Positions 37,623 to 47,819 of a DNA stretch of 64,000 bases are shown piece by piece (the stretch's first letter is position 1; each line of letters starts with the position of its first letter). This stretch comes from Streptococcus sp. HMSC067H01. GTDB taxonomy: Bacteria > Bacillota > Bacilli > Lactobacillales > Streptococcaceae. The notes under the pieces were generated by a model that was not told where the DNA came from, made no database searches, and was given only the letters and a program-made list of their open reading frames with translations. The stretch spans positions 220,551 through 284,550 of the forward strand of contig NZ_KV817803.1 in NCBI RefSeq assembly GCF_001814775.1, in the 5' to 3' direction. Position numbers and translations under genes: made by a program.

Positions 37623-38657
37623 TTAATTCACTTCATAGTGATTGCTGCTGAGATAGCGGTAAAAATCCGTCAACTTCATAGTCAAAACTCGATTAACTAC
37701 ATTGAGTTGATTGACCAATTGTTGATAATCCAGATTAACGGGACCTATAATCGCAAGGATTCCAAATCCACGATAGGGAATCAGGAACTTACTGCTAATC
37801 ACTGCTAAGTCAGCTAAACAGGATTCTTGGCTATCCGCAACTCGGACACTTTGCATCTGGTCGCCAATCAGATTCTCTCGAATTTCCAAAGCAACCTTTT
37901 GTGGTTGATCAAAGAATTGATAGGCAGCTAGATTAGCGAAATTCAAAAGATTGACTTTGCCAGAAACCACGATATTTTCATTGAACATTTCTTTGAAGAT
38001 ATGTTCAACGAGATCCATAACATTATCCGTTGTTGTGAAGTAACGTTGGATAATTTGCGGAATCTCTGTCCGAATCTTGTAGTGAATATCCAAAACAGTC
38101 TGATCCAGGAAACGTTCTTGAATCATGGTCTTGAGGCGGTTCAAATCCTCCTGCAAGAAATTTCTCGGAATCAAAAACTGACTGGTAACTGTTCTAGACT
38201 CATCAAGCGTAAAAACAGCAAGAGCTGTATGTTGCCCGAGGACAACAATATCAAAAGCTGTCAGCTTCTGCCTACTTGGTTCTACATCCAGCGCTACAAC
38301 CGTACAACCACTCAAGTCTGACAAAATTTTCGTTGCCTCTTGAAGAATATCCTCTAGCTTGAAGAATTCTTGATCAAAGGCTTTTAGAATCTCATAAACT
38401 TGATTCTCGGCTAAACGGTCGAAGGATAAGGAGTGTTTGACATAGTATTGAAAACCAGCCACACTCGGCATCCGACCACTGGAAGTATGTGCCTTTTCAA
38501 GCAAACCTTGCTTTTCTAAAGCCGCCATGTCATTTCGAATGGTAGCACTACTAGAGTTGATAGACTCTTGCAAGGCTTTGGATCCAACAGGTTCGTGCGT
38601 TTTGGTAAAGATGTCAATAATCAGATTTAAAATACTCTGCTGACGTTCCGTAACCAT
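37623..38657 (-). CDS. hrcA: Heat-inducible transcription repressor HrcA
   Basis: 344 residues. N-terminal winged helix ([60 protein letters not shown]) is diagnostic. It binds CIRCE and needs GroEL to stay active, so it senses chaperonin load. CIRCE sites are found in front of hrcA itself (two) and groES (one). First gene of hrcA-grpE-dnaK. Confidence 0.97.
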   Translation of the reverse strand: MVTERQQSILNLIIDIFTKTHEPVGSKALQESINSSSATIRNDMAALEKQGLLEKAHTSSGRMPSVAGFQYYVKHSLSFDRLAENQVYEILKAFDQEFFKLEDILQEATKILSDLSGCTVVALDVEPSRQKLTAFDIVVLGQHTALAVFTLDESRTVTSQFLIPRNFLQEDLNRLKTMIQERFLDQTVLDIHYKIRTEIPQIIQRYFTTTDNVMDLVEHIFKEMFNENIVVSGKVNLLNFANLAAYQFFDQPQKVALEIRENLIGDQMQSVRVADSQESCLADLAVISSKFLIPYRGFGILAIIGPVNLDYQQLVNQLNVVNRVLTMKLTDFYRYLSSNHYEVN

Positions 38658-38684
38658 CTCGTCACTCCTCTCTGATAGATCATT

Positions 38685-38711
38685 TTAGCACTCGAAACAC
38701 CCAAGTGCTAA
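38685..38711 (-). promoter_or_regulatory. CIRCE operator, promoter-proximal (hrcA)
   Basis: TTAGCACTC-N9-AAGTGCTAA, one base off consensus in the second arm, lying between the hrcA promoter and start. Confidence 0.92.
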
Positions 38712-38722
38712 CTTATGATTCT

Positions 38723-38750
38723 ATTATACACCCTTAGAAAAGAATGTCAA
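38723..38750 (-). promoter_or_regulatory. Promoter of hrcA-grpE-dnaK
   Basis: Minus strand TTGACA (38745..38750), 16 bases, TATAAT (38723..38728): near-perfect, flanked on both sides by CIRCE. Confidence 0.9.
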
Positions 38751-38761
38751 GAAAAAAACTC

Positions 38762-38794
38762 AAAAAATTAGCACTCTTTTACCAAGAGTGCTAA
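38762..38794 (-). promoter_or_regulatory. CIRCE operator, upstream copy, also terminator-shaped
   Basis: Perfect TTAGCACTC-N9-GAGTGCTAA (38768..38794). With two more pairs inside, it is an 11-base stem, and on the minus strand it runs into TTTTTTG, just after the DUF2812 gene end. It can thus be the HrcA operator in DNA and an intrinsic terminator in the upstream transcript. Confidence 0.9.
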
Positions 38795-38823
38795 AAATCA
38801 GTCTGAGGACCTAGAAACTATTG

Positions 38824-39330
38824 TCAATCAACCAGATATTTCCGTTTAAGTCTATAAAAACTATAGATTAGATAAGTAATCATGAGAGCATATAGGGCAA
38901 AAATAAGGAAGAAAGACCGAGAGAGACTTTCGCGAAACAAGCTCATACAAACAACTAGACCACCAGAGATGGTTACTGTCAATGTACGAAGTCCAGATTT
39001 CACAACATCCCATCGAAGATGATTGTTCATGAAAGATTGATCATTTAAATCTACATCACAAGTTGCTTTTCGAAACACAGAATAAGAACAATTTTCCACA
39101 AATTCCCATTCTCTATCCTTAATACCTTGTAAATCTAGCTCATTTTTTCTAAGATAGCTAGTATTCCACACACGGTAAATTACATCATCAGGTTGGCATT
39201 GTTCAAAATAGAAAAATCCAAAACGATTCGATTTAAATTTCCAACCTTTCAAATGCATCTCATGCAAATAATCTTCTACCTTATCCAAATCAAAAATGGT
39301 AAACATTCGAAATTGTACTTTGCTATTCAT
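38824..39330 (-). CDS. DUF2812 membrane protein (second of pair)
   Basis: 168 residues. DUF2812 pattern in the first 100 residues (FDLDKVEDYLHEMHLKGWKFKSNRFGFFYFEQCQPDDVIYRVW), then two hydrophobic spans (about 115-160). GGAGG precedes the ATG. It is the paralogue of the upstream gene; both follow a PadR regulator. The role of DUF2812 proteins is unknown; they usually accompany PadR and may relate to envelope stress. Confidence 0.8.
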   Translation of the reverse strand: MNSKVQFRMFTIFDLDKVEDYLHEMHLKGWKFKSNRFGFFYFEQCQPDDVIYRVWNTSYLRKNELDLQGIKDREWEFVENCSYSVFRKATCDVDLNDQSFMNNHLRWDVVKSGLRTLTVTISGGLVVCMSLFRESLSRSFFLIFALYALMITYLIYSFYRLKRKYLVD

Positions 39331-39351
39331 TGTCTAACCTCCAAAATGGTT

Positions 39352-39927
39352 TTATTTATCAGATAATTCTTTCCACTTTTGAAACAATCTCCAAAAAATA
39401 TAAGAAATCTGAATCGCAAAAACTATCAATAAAACCCAATCTATTATGACAATGAAAAACATTTCCCAACTGAAATGACTACCTCCACTGGCAAACTTTG
39501 AGAAAACCGGTAGTAGAGCTGAAAAGAGAAGCAAAATAGGAAGCATCCGCATTGTTAAAATCTTCTTGACCATTGCTAACTTCCCGGCCGCGTCATTATA
39601 AATTTCAAACTCGGCATCCGACTCAACTCCAGAATAAAGTTTTCTAAAGTAGGAAAAACCATTAAAGTCTGTAATATGCTCCCACCCACAATCTTTAAAT
39701 AGTTGTAAATAGGAAGCTCTCTCTGACTTTTTCATAGGATAAAAGTCCAACTGATAAATCACCTGCTCTGGTTGGCACTTTTCAAAAGTATACTTAACCG
39801 CAACTACTAAGTTAGAGTAGCTTACTTCCTTAAGTTTCCAGCCCTGAGCATGCATTTCTCCGAGATAGAGAGCCTCTCTATCATAATCCGCAATGGTAGC
39901 AATTCTATAAACAACTTTCTTTTCCAT
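39352..39927 (-). CDS. DUF2812 membrane protein (first of pair)
   Basis: 191 residues. DUF2812 domain (IATIADYDREALYLGEMHAQGWKLKEVSYSNLVVAVKYTFEKCQPEQVIYQLDFYP) and two membrane spans near 128-175. The ATG at 39927 overlaps the padR stop (TGATG), behind GGAGGAG, so it is translationally coupled to the regulator. A TTG one codon earlier is less likely. Confidence 0.82.
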   Translation of the reverse strand: MEKKVVYRIATIADYDREALYLGEMHAQGWKLKEVSYSNLVVAVKYTFEKCQPEQVIYQLDFYPMKKSERASYLQLFKDCGWEHITDFNGFSYFRKLYSGVESDAEFEIYNDAAGKLAMVKKILTMRMLPILLLFSALLPVFSKFASGGSHFSWEMFFIVIIDWVLLIVFAIQISYIFWRLFQKWKELSDK

Positions 39928-40247
39928 CAAAGCTCCTCCCGACTGTTTCTATAGAGCCGCCCAATACGTTTCAACTCAATCTCTAAAACTTTTCGACCCA
40001 AGTCTGTTATCTGATAGATTTTACGTTTTTCCTCTTCTCGGACAAAGGAAACCAAACCATCTTTTTCCATCTTTGACAGGGTTCCATACATAGTTCCAGG
40101 ACTAATTGATACTTGTGAATCTGTCATCTCTTTGACCTTTTGTGTAATACCATAACCATGGTTCTCCTTTTGCAGACAGAATAGAATATAAAAACCCGTT
40201 TCAGTCATGGGAAGGTAGACACGCCTAATCTTATCTGTTAATTCCAT
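39927..40247 (-). CDS. PadR family transcriptional regulator
   Basis: 106 residues, winged-helix: MTETGFYILFCLQKENHGYGITQKVKEMTDSQVSISPGTMYGTLSKMEKDGLVSFV. PadR proteins are ligand-responsive repressors that often control their own operon. Here it heads an operon with two DUF2812 genes, and inverted repeats lie over its promoter. GGAGG precedes the ATG. Confidence 0.9.
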   Translation of the reverse strand: MELTDKIRRVYLPMTETGFYILFCLQKENHGYGITQKVKEMTDSQVSISPGTMYGTLSKMEKDGLVSFVREEEKRKIYQITDLGRKVLEIELKRIGRLYRNSREEL

Positions 40248-40270
40248 TTAACCAGACCTCCTATTTAGTT

Positions 40271-40324
40271 CGATATATCGCACTTCGTTACAAACAATAT
40301 ATCACACCTCGATATAAATTGCAA
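40271..40324 (-). promoter_or_regulatory. padR operon promoter with two candidate PadR operators
   Basis: Minus strand TTGCAA (40319..40324), 17 bases, TATATT (40296..40301). ATATC-N7-GATAT (40299..40315) lies inside the spacer, and the ten-base palindrome CGATATATCG (40271..40280) follows the start region. Both share the GATAT half-site, fitting autorepression. Confidence 0.6.
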
Positions 40325-40325
40325 G

Positions 40326-40355
40326 AAAAAAAGATCGTCCTCACGGACAATCTTT
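40326..40355 (-). terminator. Terminator of glnRA
   Basis: AAAGATCGTCC (40330..40340), loop TCAC, GGACAATCTTT (40345..40355) with one C-A mismatch; minus strand continues as TTTTTTTC, close against the padR -35. Confidence 0.85.
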
Positions 40356-40366
40356 CTGATTTATCA

Positions 40367-41713
40367 TTAGTATAAATCTAGGTAGTTATCAATTTCCCAT
40401 TGTGAAACGAAGGTTGCATAGCTTGCCCATTCAATTCGTTTGGCTTCAAGGAAGCTAGTGTAGATGTGTTCACCTAGAGCTGCTTTAACCACTTCGTCTT
40501 CTGTCATAGCCTTCAAAGCGTTATGAAGAGTTGATGGAAGGTCTGTGATGCCAGCCTCTTTACGCTCTTCTGCAGTCATGATATAGATGTTTTCTTCGAT
40601 TGGCGCTGGTGCTTCGATTTTGTTTTCAATACCGTGCAAACCAACTTCCAAAAGAACAGCCATTGCGATATATGGATTTGCCATTGGGTCTACTGAGCGC
40701 AATTCCAAACGTGTTCCCATTCCACGAGTAGCAGGAACGCGCACCAAAGGTGAACGGTTACGACCAGCCCAAGCGATGTAAACCGGCGCTTCGTAGCCTG
40801 GAACCAAACGTTTGTATGAGTTAACTGTCGGGTTCATGATAGCTGTGTAATTGTAAGCGTGCTTGATCAAACCACCAAGGAAATGATAGGCTGTTTCTGA
40901 CAATTGCATTCCTTTTGGATCATTTGGATCAAAGAAGGCGTTGTTCCCTTCAGCATCAAACAAGGACATATTGCAGTGCATCCCTGAACCAGCGATACCA
41001 AATTTAGGTTTAGCCATAAAGGTTGCATACAAACCATGTTTACGAGCAATGGTTTTTACAACGAGTTTAAAGATTTGAATCTTGTCACATGCACGAAGAA
41101 CTTCATCGTACTTAAAGTCAATCTCATGTTGACCTACGGCAACTTCGTGGTGACTGGCTTCTACTTCAAATCCCATCTTGGTCAAGACGTTAACGATCTC
41201 ACGGCGAGTGTTATCGGCAAGGTCTGTAGGCGCCAAATCAAAGTAACCACCCTTGTCATTCACCTCAAGAGTTGGGTCTCCATTTTCATCAAGCTTGAAT
41301 AGGAAGAATTCTGGTTCCGGACCAAGGTTGAAAGATTTGAAACCAACTTTCTCCATGTGATGAAGAGCTCGTTTAAGATTGCTTCGAGGATCTCCAGCAA
41401 ATGGCTCTCCTTCTGTTGTATAGACATCACAGATCAATCCTGCGACACTACCGTTCTCATCTCCCCAAGGGAAGACAGTCCATGTGTCCAGGTCAGGGTA
41501 CAAGTACATATCTGATTCATTGATACGAACAAACCCTTCAATAGAAGATCCATCAAACATAGCCTTGTTTGACAAGACCTTGTCTAGTTGTTCATCTGTA
41601 GCAGGAATTTCGACGTTTTTCATTGTTCCCAAAATATCTGAAAACATGAGACGGATAAAGGTTACATTTTTTTCCTTAACTTCACGACGAATATCTGCAG
41701 CTGTGATTGGCAT
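40367..41713 (-). CDS. glnA: Glutamine synthetase (type I)
   Basis: 448 residues; makes glutamine from glutamate, ammonia and ATP. Motifs: [52 protein letters not shown] and the NRSPLVRVP loop. Gram-positive GSI-alpha type, inhibited by feedback through GlnR rather than adenylylated (no NLYDLP-like tyrosine loop). It is the second gene of glnRA, 35 bases behind glnR, with GGAG before ATG. No separate GlnR box precedes it. Confidence 0.97.
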   Translation of the reverse strand: MPITAADIRREVKEKNVTFIRLMFSDILGTMKNVEIPATDEQLDKVLSNKAMFDGSSIEGFVRINESDMYLYPDLDTWTVFPWGDENGSVAGLICDVYTTEGEPFAGDPRSNLKRALHHMEKVGFKSFNLGPEPEFFLFKLDENGDPTLEVNDKGGYFDLAPTDLADNTRREIVNVLTKMGFEVEASHHEVAVGQHEIDFKYDEVLRACDKIQIFKLVVKTIARKHGLYATFMAKPKFGIAGSGMHCNMSLFDAEGNNAFFDPNDPKGMQLSETAYHFLGGLIKHAYNYTAIMNPTVNSYKRLVPGYEAPVYIAWAGRNRSPLVRVPATRGMGTRLELRSVDPMANPYIAMAVLLEVGLHGIENKIEAPAPIEENIYIMTAEERKEAGITDLPSTLHNALKAMTEDEVVKAALGEHIYTSFLEAKRIEWASYATFVSQWEIDNYLDLY

Positions 41714-41748
41714 GTTTTTTCTCCTTATATTTGACGACTAGCGGTTGC

Positions 41749-42105
41749 CTAACCGCGACCAAAAGGCGATTGTTGAGAAGCAAAGCGACTTTGTTGAAGA
41801 ACTTCATTCCGAAGGGCCCGACGCACCTCAGTTTGACTGACTGGTTTCTTGGCTTTCGCCTCACGTTCGGCATATTTTTTCTTGATAGCAGCAATGTTCA
41901 GACCTTCAGAGATATAGTCCTTAATCTCAAGCAATCGATCCATGTCATTCAGCGAGTACATACGGCGATTGCCTTCGTTTCGATCAGGCTTAATCAAGTC
42001 CTGATCTTCATAATAACGAATTTGGCGAGCCGAAAGATCGGTCAGCTTCATAACACTGCCAATAGGGAAAACTGCCATATTGCGACGAAATTCTTTCTCC
42101 TTCAT
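41749..42105 (-). CDS. glnR: GlnR, MerR-family nitrogen repressor
   Basis: 118 residues. MerR winged helix with PIGSVMKLTDLSARQIRYYEDQDLIKPDRNEGNRRMYSLNDMDRLLEIK. It represses glnRA and glutamine transport genes when bound glutamine synthetase signals nitrogen excess. A GTG two codons upstream is possible but AAGGA has correct spacing to the ATG at 42105. The operator is immediately upstream of its promoter. Confidence 0.95.
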   Translation of the reverse strand: MKEKEFRRNMAVFPIGSVMKLTDLSARQIRYYEDQDLIKPDRNEGNRRMYSLNDMDRLLEIKDYISEGLNIAAIKKKYAEREAKAKKPVSQTEVRRALRNEVLQQSRFASQQSPFGRG

Positions 42106-42127
42106 GTGCACTTCCTTCTTTCTGTCT

Positions 42128-42156
42128 ATTATAGTCTAATTTTTTTTAACCGTCAA
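42128..42156 (-). promoter_or_regulatory. Promoter of glnRA
   Basis: Minus strand TTGACG (42151..42156), 17 bases, TATAAT (42128..42133). Confidence 0.85.
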
Positions 42157-42163
42157 ACGATAA

Positions 42164-42180
42164 TGTCACATTATATGACA
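42164..42180. promoter_or_regulatory. GlnR box
   Basis: TGTCA-N7-TGACA, a perfect match to the GlnR/TnrA consensus TGTNA-N7-TNACA, eight bases upstream of the glnRA -35 and directly after the stop codon of the preceding gene. Confidence 0.9.
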
Positions 42181-42708
42181 TTATTTTTCTTTTTTCTCAA
42201 AAATGCTACGTAAGCGGTCAATATCATAATTTACGATAATTGCCACAAAAACACCCATAAAAGTTTCAAATACTCGGGCAAATACGTACAAAACAGTCTC
42301 CCCGCTCGGAATAGAGAGAGTAATAATTAACATAGCTGAAACACCACCGATAACACCTGCTTTATTATTCATAGCTACATTTGTCATAATGGTTAACATG
42401 GTGCAAATTGGAACGATCAGCAAGGTCACCCAAAAGGCTTCTTGAAATAGAGTGTTTAAGAGGAAGAAAACAAGGGCGTAAAAACCACCGATACTATTTC
42501 CCAAAATACGCGAAGTTCCAAAATGTACACTCTTGTCAAAATCTTCTCTTAAACTAAAAACAGCGGTCAGAGCTCCAATCTGCAACCCTTTCCAGCCAAA
42601 GAACCCAAAAGTCAATAGCACTAGAAAAACTGCAATGCCCGTCTTAAAAGTACGCATGCCTAATTTGAACTTAGCCTTATCAAATCTATATTTTTTAAAA
42701 TAACTCAT
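42181..42708 (-). CDS. Aromatic acid exporter (ArAE/FUSC-like) membrane protein
   Basis: 175 residues with four or five hydrophobic spans: RTFKTGIAVFLVLLTFGFFG, IGALTAVFSLREDFDKSVHFGTSRILGNSIGGFYALVFFLL, VTLLIVPICTMLTIMTNVAM, VIGGVSAMLIITLSIPSGETVLYVFARVFETFMGVFVAIIVNYDI. The RxxGNxIGG and VFETFMGV patterns are typical of the ArAE family (short DUF939 form). It has the usual place before glnR in pneumococci. Substrate unknown. Confidence 0.8.
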   Translation of the reverse strand: MSYFKKYRFDKAKFKLGMRTFKTGIAVFLVLLTFGFFGWKGLQIGALTAVFSLREDFDKSVHFGTSRILGNSIGGFYALVFFLLNTLFQEAFWVTLLIVPICTMLTIMTNVAMNNKAGVIGGVSAMLIITLSIPSGETVLYVFARVFETFMGVFVAIIVNYDIDRLRSIFEKKEK

Positions 42709-42794
42709 AATTTAAACTTTCTATCTCCATTTTATCATAAATTCACCTACTTTTGAGAAAGGTATAGCAATAAACTGTAGGAAAAGACAGAAAA

Positions 42795-42977
42795 AGAGAG
42801 TGGGACAGAAATCGGTAATTCGTTAGAATTCGATTTCGTCGTCCCACCTCCGCACAGTTGAGTAGGGCTGTAAAAGCTGATGAAATCAGCGTAGTAGAGA
42901 CCACTCAACCACTGCGTCTTGCTCGACAATCCAAAGACAATTGAGAGGCTAGGACTTTTGCCCCAGCCTCAAGCTTT
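42795..42977. repeat. Intergenic hairpin-ended element, copy 1
   Basis: An inverted-repeat hairpin GTGGGAC...GTCCCAC (42800..42847, with GAAATCG/CGATTTC inside) marks one end, and GAGGCTAGG...AGCCTC (42945..42970) the other. The middle carries CTGATGAAATCAG and other small stems. Outward sides have T-runs (CTCTCTTTTTC on minus, CTTTTTATT on plus), so it also terminates transcription in both directions. A related element with the same ends lies at 61816..61985 in the other orientation. Confidence 0.65.
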
Positions 42978-42994
42978 TTATTCTCATTTATTTT

Positions 42995-43975
42995 TTAAAA
43001 CAGATACAAGAAAGCCAAGGTTATAAAGCTCGCTAGCAAACCTACTCCCCAGAAGAAGAAGTCGACCTTCCACTCACTCCAGGCTTGTCCTTTTCCAGAA
43101 AAACCACCCAGTTCAAAATGGTGATGAACAGGTGTCATCCGGAAGATACGCTTACCTCCACTCAGTTTAAAATAGCTGACTTGCATCATAACAGATGTTG
43201 TTTCAAAAACATATACAATCCCAATCAAAAGCAACGTCCATTCTTGGTGAAGAGCCATGGAAATAGCAGCCAACATTCCTCCAAGGGCTAGACTTCCTAC
43301 GTCCCCCATAAAGACTTTAGCTGGTTTGTGGTTAAAGACAAAGAAGCCAAGCAAACCACCAATCATGGCTAAAATTACTAACAGGATATCTAACTGGTTT
43401 TGCACATAAGCAATGACTCCGTAGGCAGATAGACTAATCACCACCGAAATACTTGCCAAACCATCAATTCCATCAGTCAGGTTAACTGCATTTGAGAAAC
43501 CAACTAACCAAAAGAGGGCAAAGAGAATGTAAAGAACACCTAAATGCAAGGGATAACCAAATACATTTAAGATATCTCCACCTCTTTCATAGAAGAAATA
43601 GAAGATAACTCCTCCGACTAGTTGAAGCAAGAGTTTTTGTTTTGGATTAAGCCCTTCATTGATTTTGCGAAAGACCTTGAGGAAATCATCCAAGAAACCA
43701 ACCAAACCATACAAGACCAGGATAAATAGAATCATCCCTAGATTGTTGGTCAATTGATTGGTCAAAAGTGCAAATACAAAGCTGATCACAACTCCCGTTA
43801 TGAGAAAGACAAGCCCTCCCATGGTTGGTGTTCCTGCTTTTGCTTGGTGTTGCTTGACATCCTCATGCATCTGTTGACCAGTAATTTGTGCTTTTCGGTA
43901 AAAACGGATAAAGGCTGGAATCCCGATAACTGTAAGAATAAAGGCAGATATTCCAGCAAGGATAGAAATAAGCAT
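42995..43975 (-). CDS. mraY: Phospho-N-acetylmuramoyl-pentapeptide-transferase
   Basis: 326 residues, about ten membrane spans. It transfers phospho-MurNAc-pentapeptide to undecaprenyl phosphate, forming lipid I. Motifs: [39 protein letters not shown] (catalytic aspartates), [12 protein letters not shown] and [11 protein letters not shown]. One base after pbpX, with a short overlap region; last gene of the rsmH-ftsL-pbpX-mraY operon. Confidence 0.97.
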   Translation of the reverse strand: MLISILAGISAFILTVIGIPAFIRFYRKAQITGQQMHEDVKQHQAKAGTPTMGGLVFLITGVVISFVFALLTNQLTNNLGMILFILVLYGLVGFLDDFLKVFRKINEGLNPKQKLLLQLVGGVIFYFFYERGGDILNVFGYPLHLGVLYILFALFWLVGFSNAVNLTDGIDGLASISVVISLSAYGVIAYVQNQLDILLVILAMIGGLLGFFVFNHKPAKVFMGDVGSLALGGMLAAISMALHQEWTLLLIGIVYVFETTSVMMQVSYFKLSGGKRIFRMTPVHHHFELGGFSGKGQAWSEWKVDFFFWGVGLLASFITLAFLYLF

Positions 43976-43976
43976 T

Positions 43977-46232
43977 CTAATCTCCTAATGTTATTTTTAT
44001 TTTCTCGATATCTTTCAAAGCTGTATGGGCACGAACGCTTTGTTGTTTGACAGTCTGACCTGTCCCCTCAAATTCAACCTCGATATTCAACCACTTGGCA
44101 AGGGTTTCGATATTTTTCTTAGTCCAACCGTATAAGTCAGGCATCTCCTCTACCTTATCAGACAGAAGCAAGATTTGCTCGTTAGCATCCAGATTTGTCC
44201 CTTCTGCTACAGAGCTTTCCTTGATTTTTGTCCCTGAACCGATAACAATCGGTTGGACAAGGTTACGACGTAGCTCCTCCGCCAAATCTCCAGGACTATA
44301 ATCCTTCATTTCTGGCATTGCATAACTAGTTACAGTTGTCACTTGGTCCAAATTCTTAGCTGTAGATTGAAGATTGAGTGATTCTTTCATGGCCGAAGCT
44401 CTCTCCAAGATAGGGTTTGCGAATTCTCCTAACGGAATCCCAGAATAATGTTCTGGTTGTTGAACTGTCACATAGAGGATAAAATCTGGATTTTCTGCGG
44501 GATGCATAGAGACAACTGAGAAGATATAGTTTGTTTCCCCTCGCAGGTAGCCTCCATTTTTCTCATCTGCAATCTGAGCTGTTCCTGATTTCAGGGCAAC
44601 ATTTTGTCCTGGAACATTGATTGTTCCCTTACCAGTACTGTGATTGTACATAGTACCATAGGTAGGATCTGTACCTACCATAACCATATGATCTCTAGTT
44701 ACACTTGCTGCTTCTTTAGAGACAGGATTTCCCACAACTTCTTTTTGTGATTTACGGACGGTTTGATCATTTGGGTCATAGAGAGCGCTGATAAACTTAG
44801 GCTCCAACATAACACCATCATTAGCAATCGCCGTAAAGGCACGAAGCATCTGAGTTTGTGTTACTGAAATCCCTTGACCAAAAGAACTCATGGCAATATT
44901 GACAATATTATCCTCAGGGAGTTGTCCCGCGTATTCATCAGTCATACCAAAACGAGTTGGAACTCCAAATTTGAAACGGTTGAGGTAGTCTAACCAAGTA
45001 GCATCTCCCATTTTTTGTTCTAAGAGAGTCATACCAATATTACTTGAGTGGGCAAATCCTTGTGAGAAGGTCATCATGCCACCACTTGTCAAACCTTCAT
45101 TGACGTCCCAGTCCTTGATGGTAGCATCCGCCACCTTCAACTCGCTACTATTGAAATATTCTCCCCCAGGGAAGGTCTTGTTATCAATGGCTGCCGCAAG
45201 CGTCAAAACCTTCATGGTCGATCCTGGTTCGTAGTTACTTTGATAAAGGATATCACGCCAAACGAATTCCTCTGTAATCCCTTCTTTGGTATCAGCATCA
45301 AAGGTTGGTCTTTGGGTTGTGGCAAGAACTTCCCCTGTCTTGGCGCTGACCAAGGTCGCAGTCATATATTTTCCTTTTACTTTTTCATGGAAAGCGTCCA
45401 TTTGACTTTCCATAAAAGATTGTAAAGGACTAGATAGGGTTGTATAGACGTCTTTCCCGTTTACGATCTGTTGAGTGACTTGATCAGTACCAGGAACGAT
45501 ATTCCCCAAACGATCCTTTTCATAAGTGATAATTCCATCTGTTCCGGCCAAGAGGCTATTTAGAGAACTTTCGATACCAGAAGTTCCCAAAAGTCGCTTA
45601 GTCCCGTCTTCATTTTCATGCAATTGAGCTAAGCCGATGAAAGACGATGCGAATTTCCCATTTGGATAGCTTCGATTAGGACTCGTGGTAAAATCCACCC
45701 CTTCAACCTTAGCAGCTTTTAGGTCCTTTTTAATGGACATCATATTGGCATAAGTAATACCATTTCCCTTGACACCAAAGGAGACTTGCTTCAAATTAGG
45801 TTGCGAGAGTTGTTCCTTGACGTAGGATTCATCCATATCTAGATACTTACGAAAGACTTCCGCAACTTTATTATACTGGGATTCCTCTACATAGAGAATT
45901 TTCCCATTTGCGGATTTGTATTCTTTATCAATGATCGCATAAACATTGTAGGAGGTTGCATCTTCTGCAATCGGCGTTCCATTACGATCATAAATGGTCC
46001 CCCTCTTAGCAGGGACTGTGCGAGTCGTTTGGTGGACCCTACTAGCTTCTTTGACCAAGTCAACACCAAACTTTTTCCCCGTACCAATAATCACCGCAAA
46101 GTTAACCAAAAAAACAGCAAAGAGAAAGACGGCCAAGAGACTGAGGCTCTTCCCAACTCGTCTGCGGTTTTCAAGGGGAGATTTACGATTCTTAATGGCA
46201 AAGTGTACTATTTTTTCTTTCCAGGTTTTCAT
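43977..46232 (-). CDS. pbpX: Penicillin-binding protein 2X
   Basis: 751 residues; the septal transpeptidase, partner of FtsW. One N-terminal membrane anchor (about 28-50), a dimerisation domain, then the transpeptidase with active site GSTMK, HSSN and LKSGTAQ, followed by two PASTA domains in the last 130 residues. The residue after the catalytic serine is Thr, so the T338 change typical of resistant PBP2X is absent. PASTA domains bind muropeptide or localise it to the septum. It follows ftsL by three bases. Confidence 0.97.
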   Translation of the reverse strand: MKTWKEKIVHFAIKNRKSPLENRRRVGKSLSLLAVFLFAVFLVNFAVIIGTGKKFGVDLVKEASRVHQTTRTVPAKRGTIYDRNGTPIAEDATSYNVYAIIDKEYKSANGKILYVEESQYNKVAEVFRKYLDMDESYVKEQLSQPNLKQVSFGVKGNGITYANMMSIKKDLKAAKVEGVDFTTSPNRSYPNGKFASSFIGLAQLHENEDGTKRLLGTSGIESSLNSLLAGTDGIITYEKDRLGNIVPGTDQVTQQIVNGKDVYTTLSSPLQSFMESQMDAFHEKVKGKYMTATLVSAKTGEVLATTQRPTFDADTKEGITEEFVWRDILYQSNYEPGSTMKVLTLAAAIDNKTFPGGEYFNSSELKVADATIKDWDVNEGLTSGGMMTFSQGFAHSSNIGMTLLEQKMGDATWLDYLNRFKFGVPTRFGMTDEYAGQLPEDNIVNIAMSSFGQGISVTQTQMLRAFTAIANDGVMLEPKFISALYDPNDQTVRKSQKEVVGNPVSKEAASVTRDHMVMVGTDPTYGTMYNHSTGKGTINVPGQNVALKSGTAQIADEKNGGYLRGETNYIFSVVSMHPAENPDFILYVTVQQPEHYSGIPLGEFANPILERASAMKESLNLQSTAKNLDQVTTVTSYAMPEMKDYSPGDLAEELRRNLVQPIVIGSGTKIKESSVAEGTNLDANEQILLLSDKVEEMPDLYGWTKKNIETLAKWLNIEVEFEGTGQTVKQQSVRAHTALKDIEKIKITLGD

Positions 46233-46235
46233 ATA

Positions 46236-46553
46236 CTACTCCGCCGATCGGATATTTTCATTATTTAATTGCAAGTCTTGCGAATCCGCAATTCCTGTCA
46301 GTCGTTCTGAACGGATCAATTCATTGACTTCTTGCTTAGCATCATCTAGCTCCGTTTTCTTTTCTTCAATCTGAGTATTAACAGTTGTTAATTCACTCTG
46401 GACTTGCAAGAGCTTGGTTTGCATATAAACCACACTGATGGCTAAGACAAGGGCTGTAATGGCAATCGAAAGGTAAAAAGCCTTCTCAACACGCGAAAAT
46501 CTCTTGATACGAGCTTGCAGCAATTGGCTCGTCGTTTCTCTTTTGTCTACCAT
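46236..46553 (-). CDS. ftsL: Cell division protein FtsL
   Basis: 105 residues: cytosolic basic head, one membrane span (AFYLSIAITALVLAISVVYM, about 25-45) and an extracellular coiled coil (QVQSELTTVNTQIEEKKTELDDAKQEVNELIRSERL), the classical FtsL plan. It bridges FtsB/DivIC and the septal synthase encoded next to it. Nine bases after rsmH. Confidence 0.93.
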   Translation of the reverse strand: MVDKRETTSQLLQARIKRFSRVEKAFYLSIAITALVLAISVVYMQTKLLQVQSELTTVNTQIEEKKTELDDAKQEVNELIRSERLTGIADSQDLQLNNENIRSAE

Positions 46554-46562
46554 TTTATCCCC

Positions 46563-47513
46563 TTACTTGTGAATTTTTCTAGCTACTCGTAGCTTGGCTG
46601 AGTGGGAACGATTATTGGCCTCCAACTCCTCCTTACTTGGTAGTATTGGTTTACGAGAGACTAATTCCATCTTGGGCTTAAGATCATCTGGAATGAAAGG
46701 CAAGCCTTTTGGCACCTCCACTGTTGAAGCCTCTTTGAACAATTGCTTGGTCAAACGGTCTTCCAGCGAATGAAAGGTAATGACTGAGATTCTTCCGTCC
46801 ACAGCTAGTAATTCCATAGCTTGTTGGATGGACTCATCTGCAGCCCCAAGTTCATCATTGACCTCAATACGGATGGCTTGGAAAATCTGCTTGGCAGGAT
46901 GACCTTTTTTCTTGAGTTCCTTGGCAGGCTTGGCGGACTTGATAATCTCGGCCAATTCTGTCGTTGTCTCAATAGGTTTCAACTCACGCGCCTGTTCAAT
47001 CTTTCGAGCAATCTGCTTGGAAAACTTATCTTCTCCATATTTGAAAAAGATTCGTACCAAGTCATGATAGTCATAATGATTGACAACCTCATAAGCTGTC
47101 AAACTAGCTTCTTGGTTCATCCGCATATCCAGCGGTGCATCCTTTTTATAGGAAAAACCACGCTCACGTTGATCCAACTGTGGGCTCGAAACTCCCAAAT
47201 CATAACAAATACCATCAATTTCTTCTACACCCGCTTCCTGCAAACGTGCTTGCAAATGACGGAAGTTGTCCTTGATGAAGGTAACCATTCCTTTTTCTAT
47301 ATAAGGCGCCAGACGTTTTTGGGCATTGTCAATGGCATTCTGGTCCTGATCAAAGGCATAGAGATGCCCCTTTTCACTTAATTTACTTAATAAATACTCG
47401 CTATGGCCTGCTCCACCCAAGGTCGCATCAACGTAAATACCGTCAGGTTTCACATCAAGCATATCAATAGTTTCATGGAGCATGACCGTTACATGATGAA
47501 ATTCTTTAGTCAT
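46563..47513 (-). CDS. rsmH: 16S rRNA (cytosine-1402-N4) methyltransferase RsmH
   Basis: 316 residues. Motifs [41 protein letters not shown] ([12 protein letters not shown]) and the C-terminal [12 protein letters not shown]. It modifies the decoding centre. First gene of the division operon. The ATG lacks a Shine-Dalgarno; a TGG-TAAAAT (47523..47528) extended -10 lies nine bases upstream, so the leader may be only two or three bases. Confidence 0.95.
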   Translation of the reverse strand: MTKEFHHVTVMLHETIDMLDVKPDGIYVDATLGGAGHSEYLLSKLSEKGHLYAFDQDQNAIDNAQKRLAPYIEKGMVTFIKDNFRHLQARLQEAGVEEIDGICYDLGVSSPQLDQRERGFSYKKDAPLDMRMNQEASLTAYEVVNHYDYHDLVRIFFKYGEDKFSKQIARKIEQARELKPIETTTELAEIIKSAKPAKELKKKGHPAKQIFQAIRIEVNDELGAADESIQQAMELLAVDGRISVITFHSLEDRLTKQLFKEASTVEVPKGLPFIPDDLKPKMELVSRKPILPSKEELEANNRSHSAKLRVARKIHK

Positions 47514-47819
47514 ATCTTATCTATTTTACCACAATTCTGACCAGCTTGCACTCGCTAAAGCAAAAACCTTTCCTTGCTACTTTATTCATTATATGCAACA
47601 GGCGACTCGACAAACTAGACGGAGTTTAAGTGTTGAAGTCATCTCAGAGACTAAGACATACTCATTACATTCTTTGAAACAAACCACACAAATAGGTATT
47701 TCTCTATTCAAACAAAACAGCTGAGTAAATATGGAGAGAGCATACATCTTAAAAGATAATACTCCATTCAAATTTTTTAATTATCTACTTTAATAACTCC
47801 AACATTTTAAAAATTCATA
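47514..47819. other. Intergenic region between the nuclease/ATPase pair and rsmH
   Basis: 306 bases with no supported gene. It holds the rsmH promoter (-10 TAAAAT 47523..47528) at one side. A TTG-started 60-codon frame on the minus strand (47589..47771) has no ribosome-binding site and is not accepted. No clear terminator for the ATPase gene is visible. Confidence 0.5.

Noticed and set aside
47589..47771. 60-codon minus-strand frame after the ATPase gene
   Set aside because: It begins with TTG and has no ribosome-binding site; cysteine-rich odd composition and no family resemblance.
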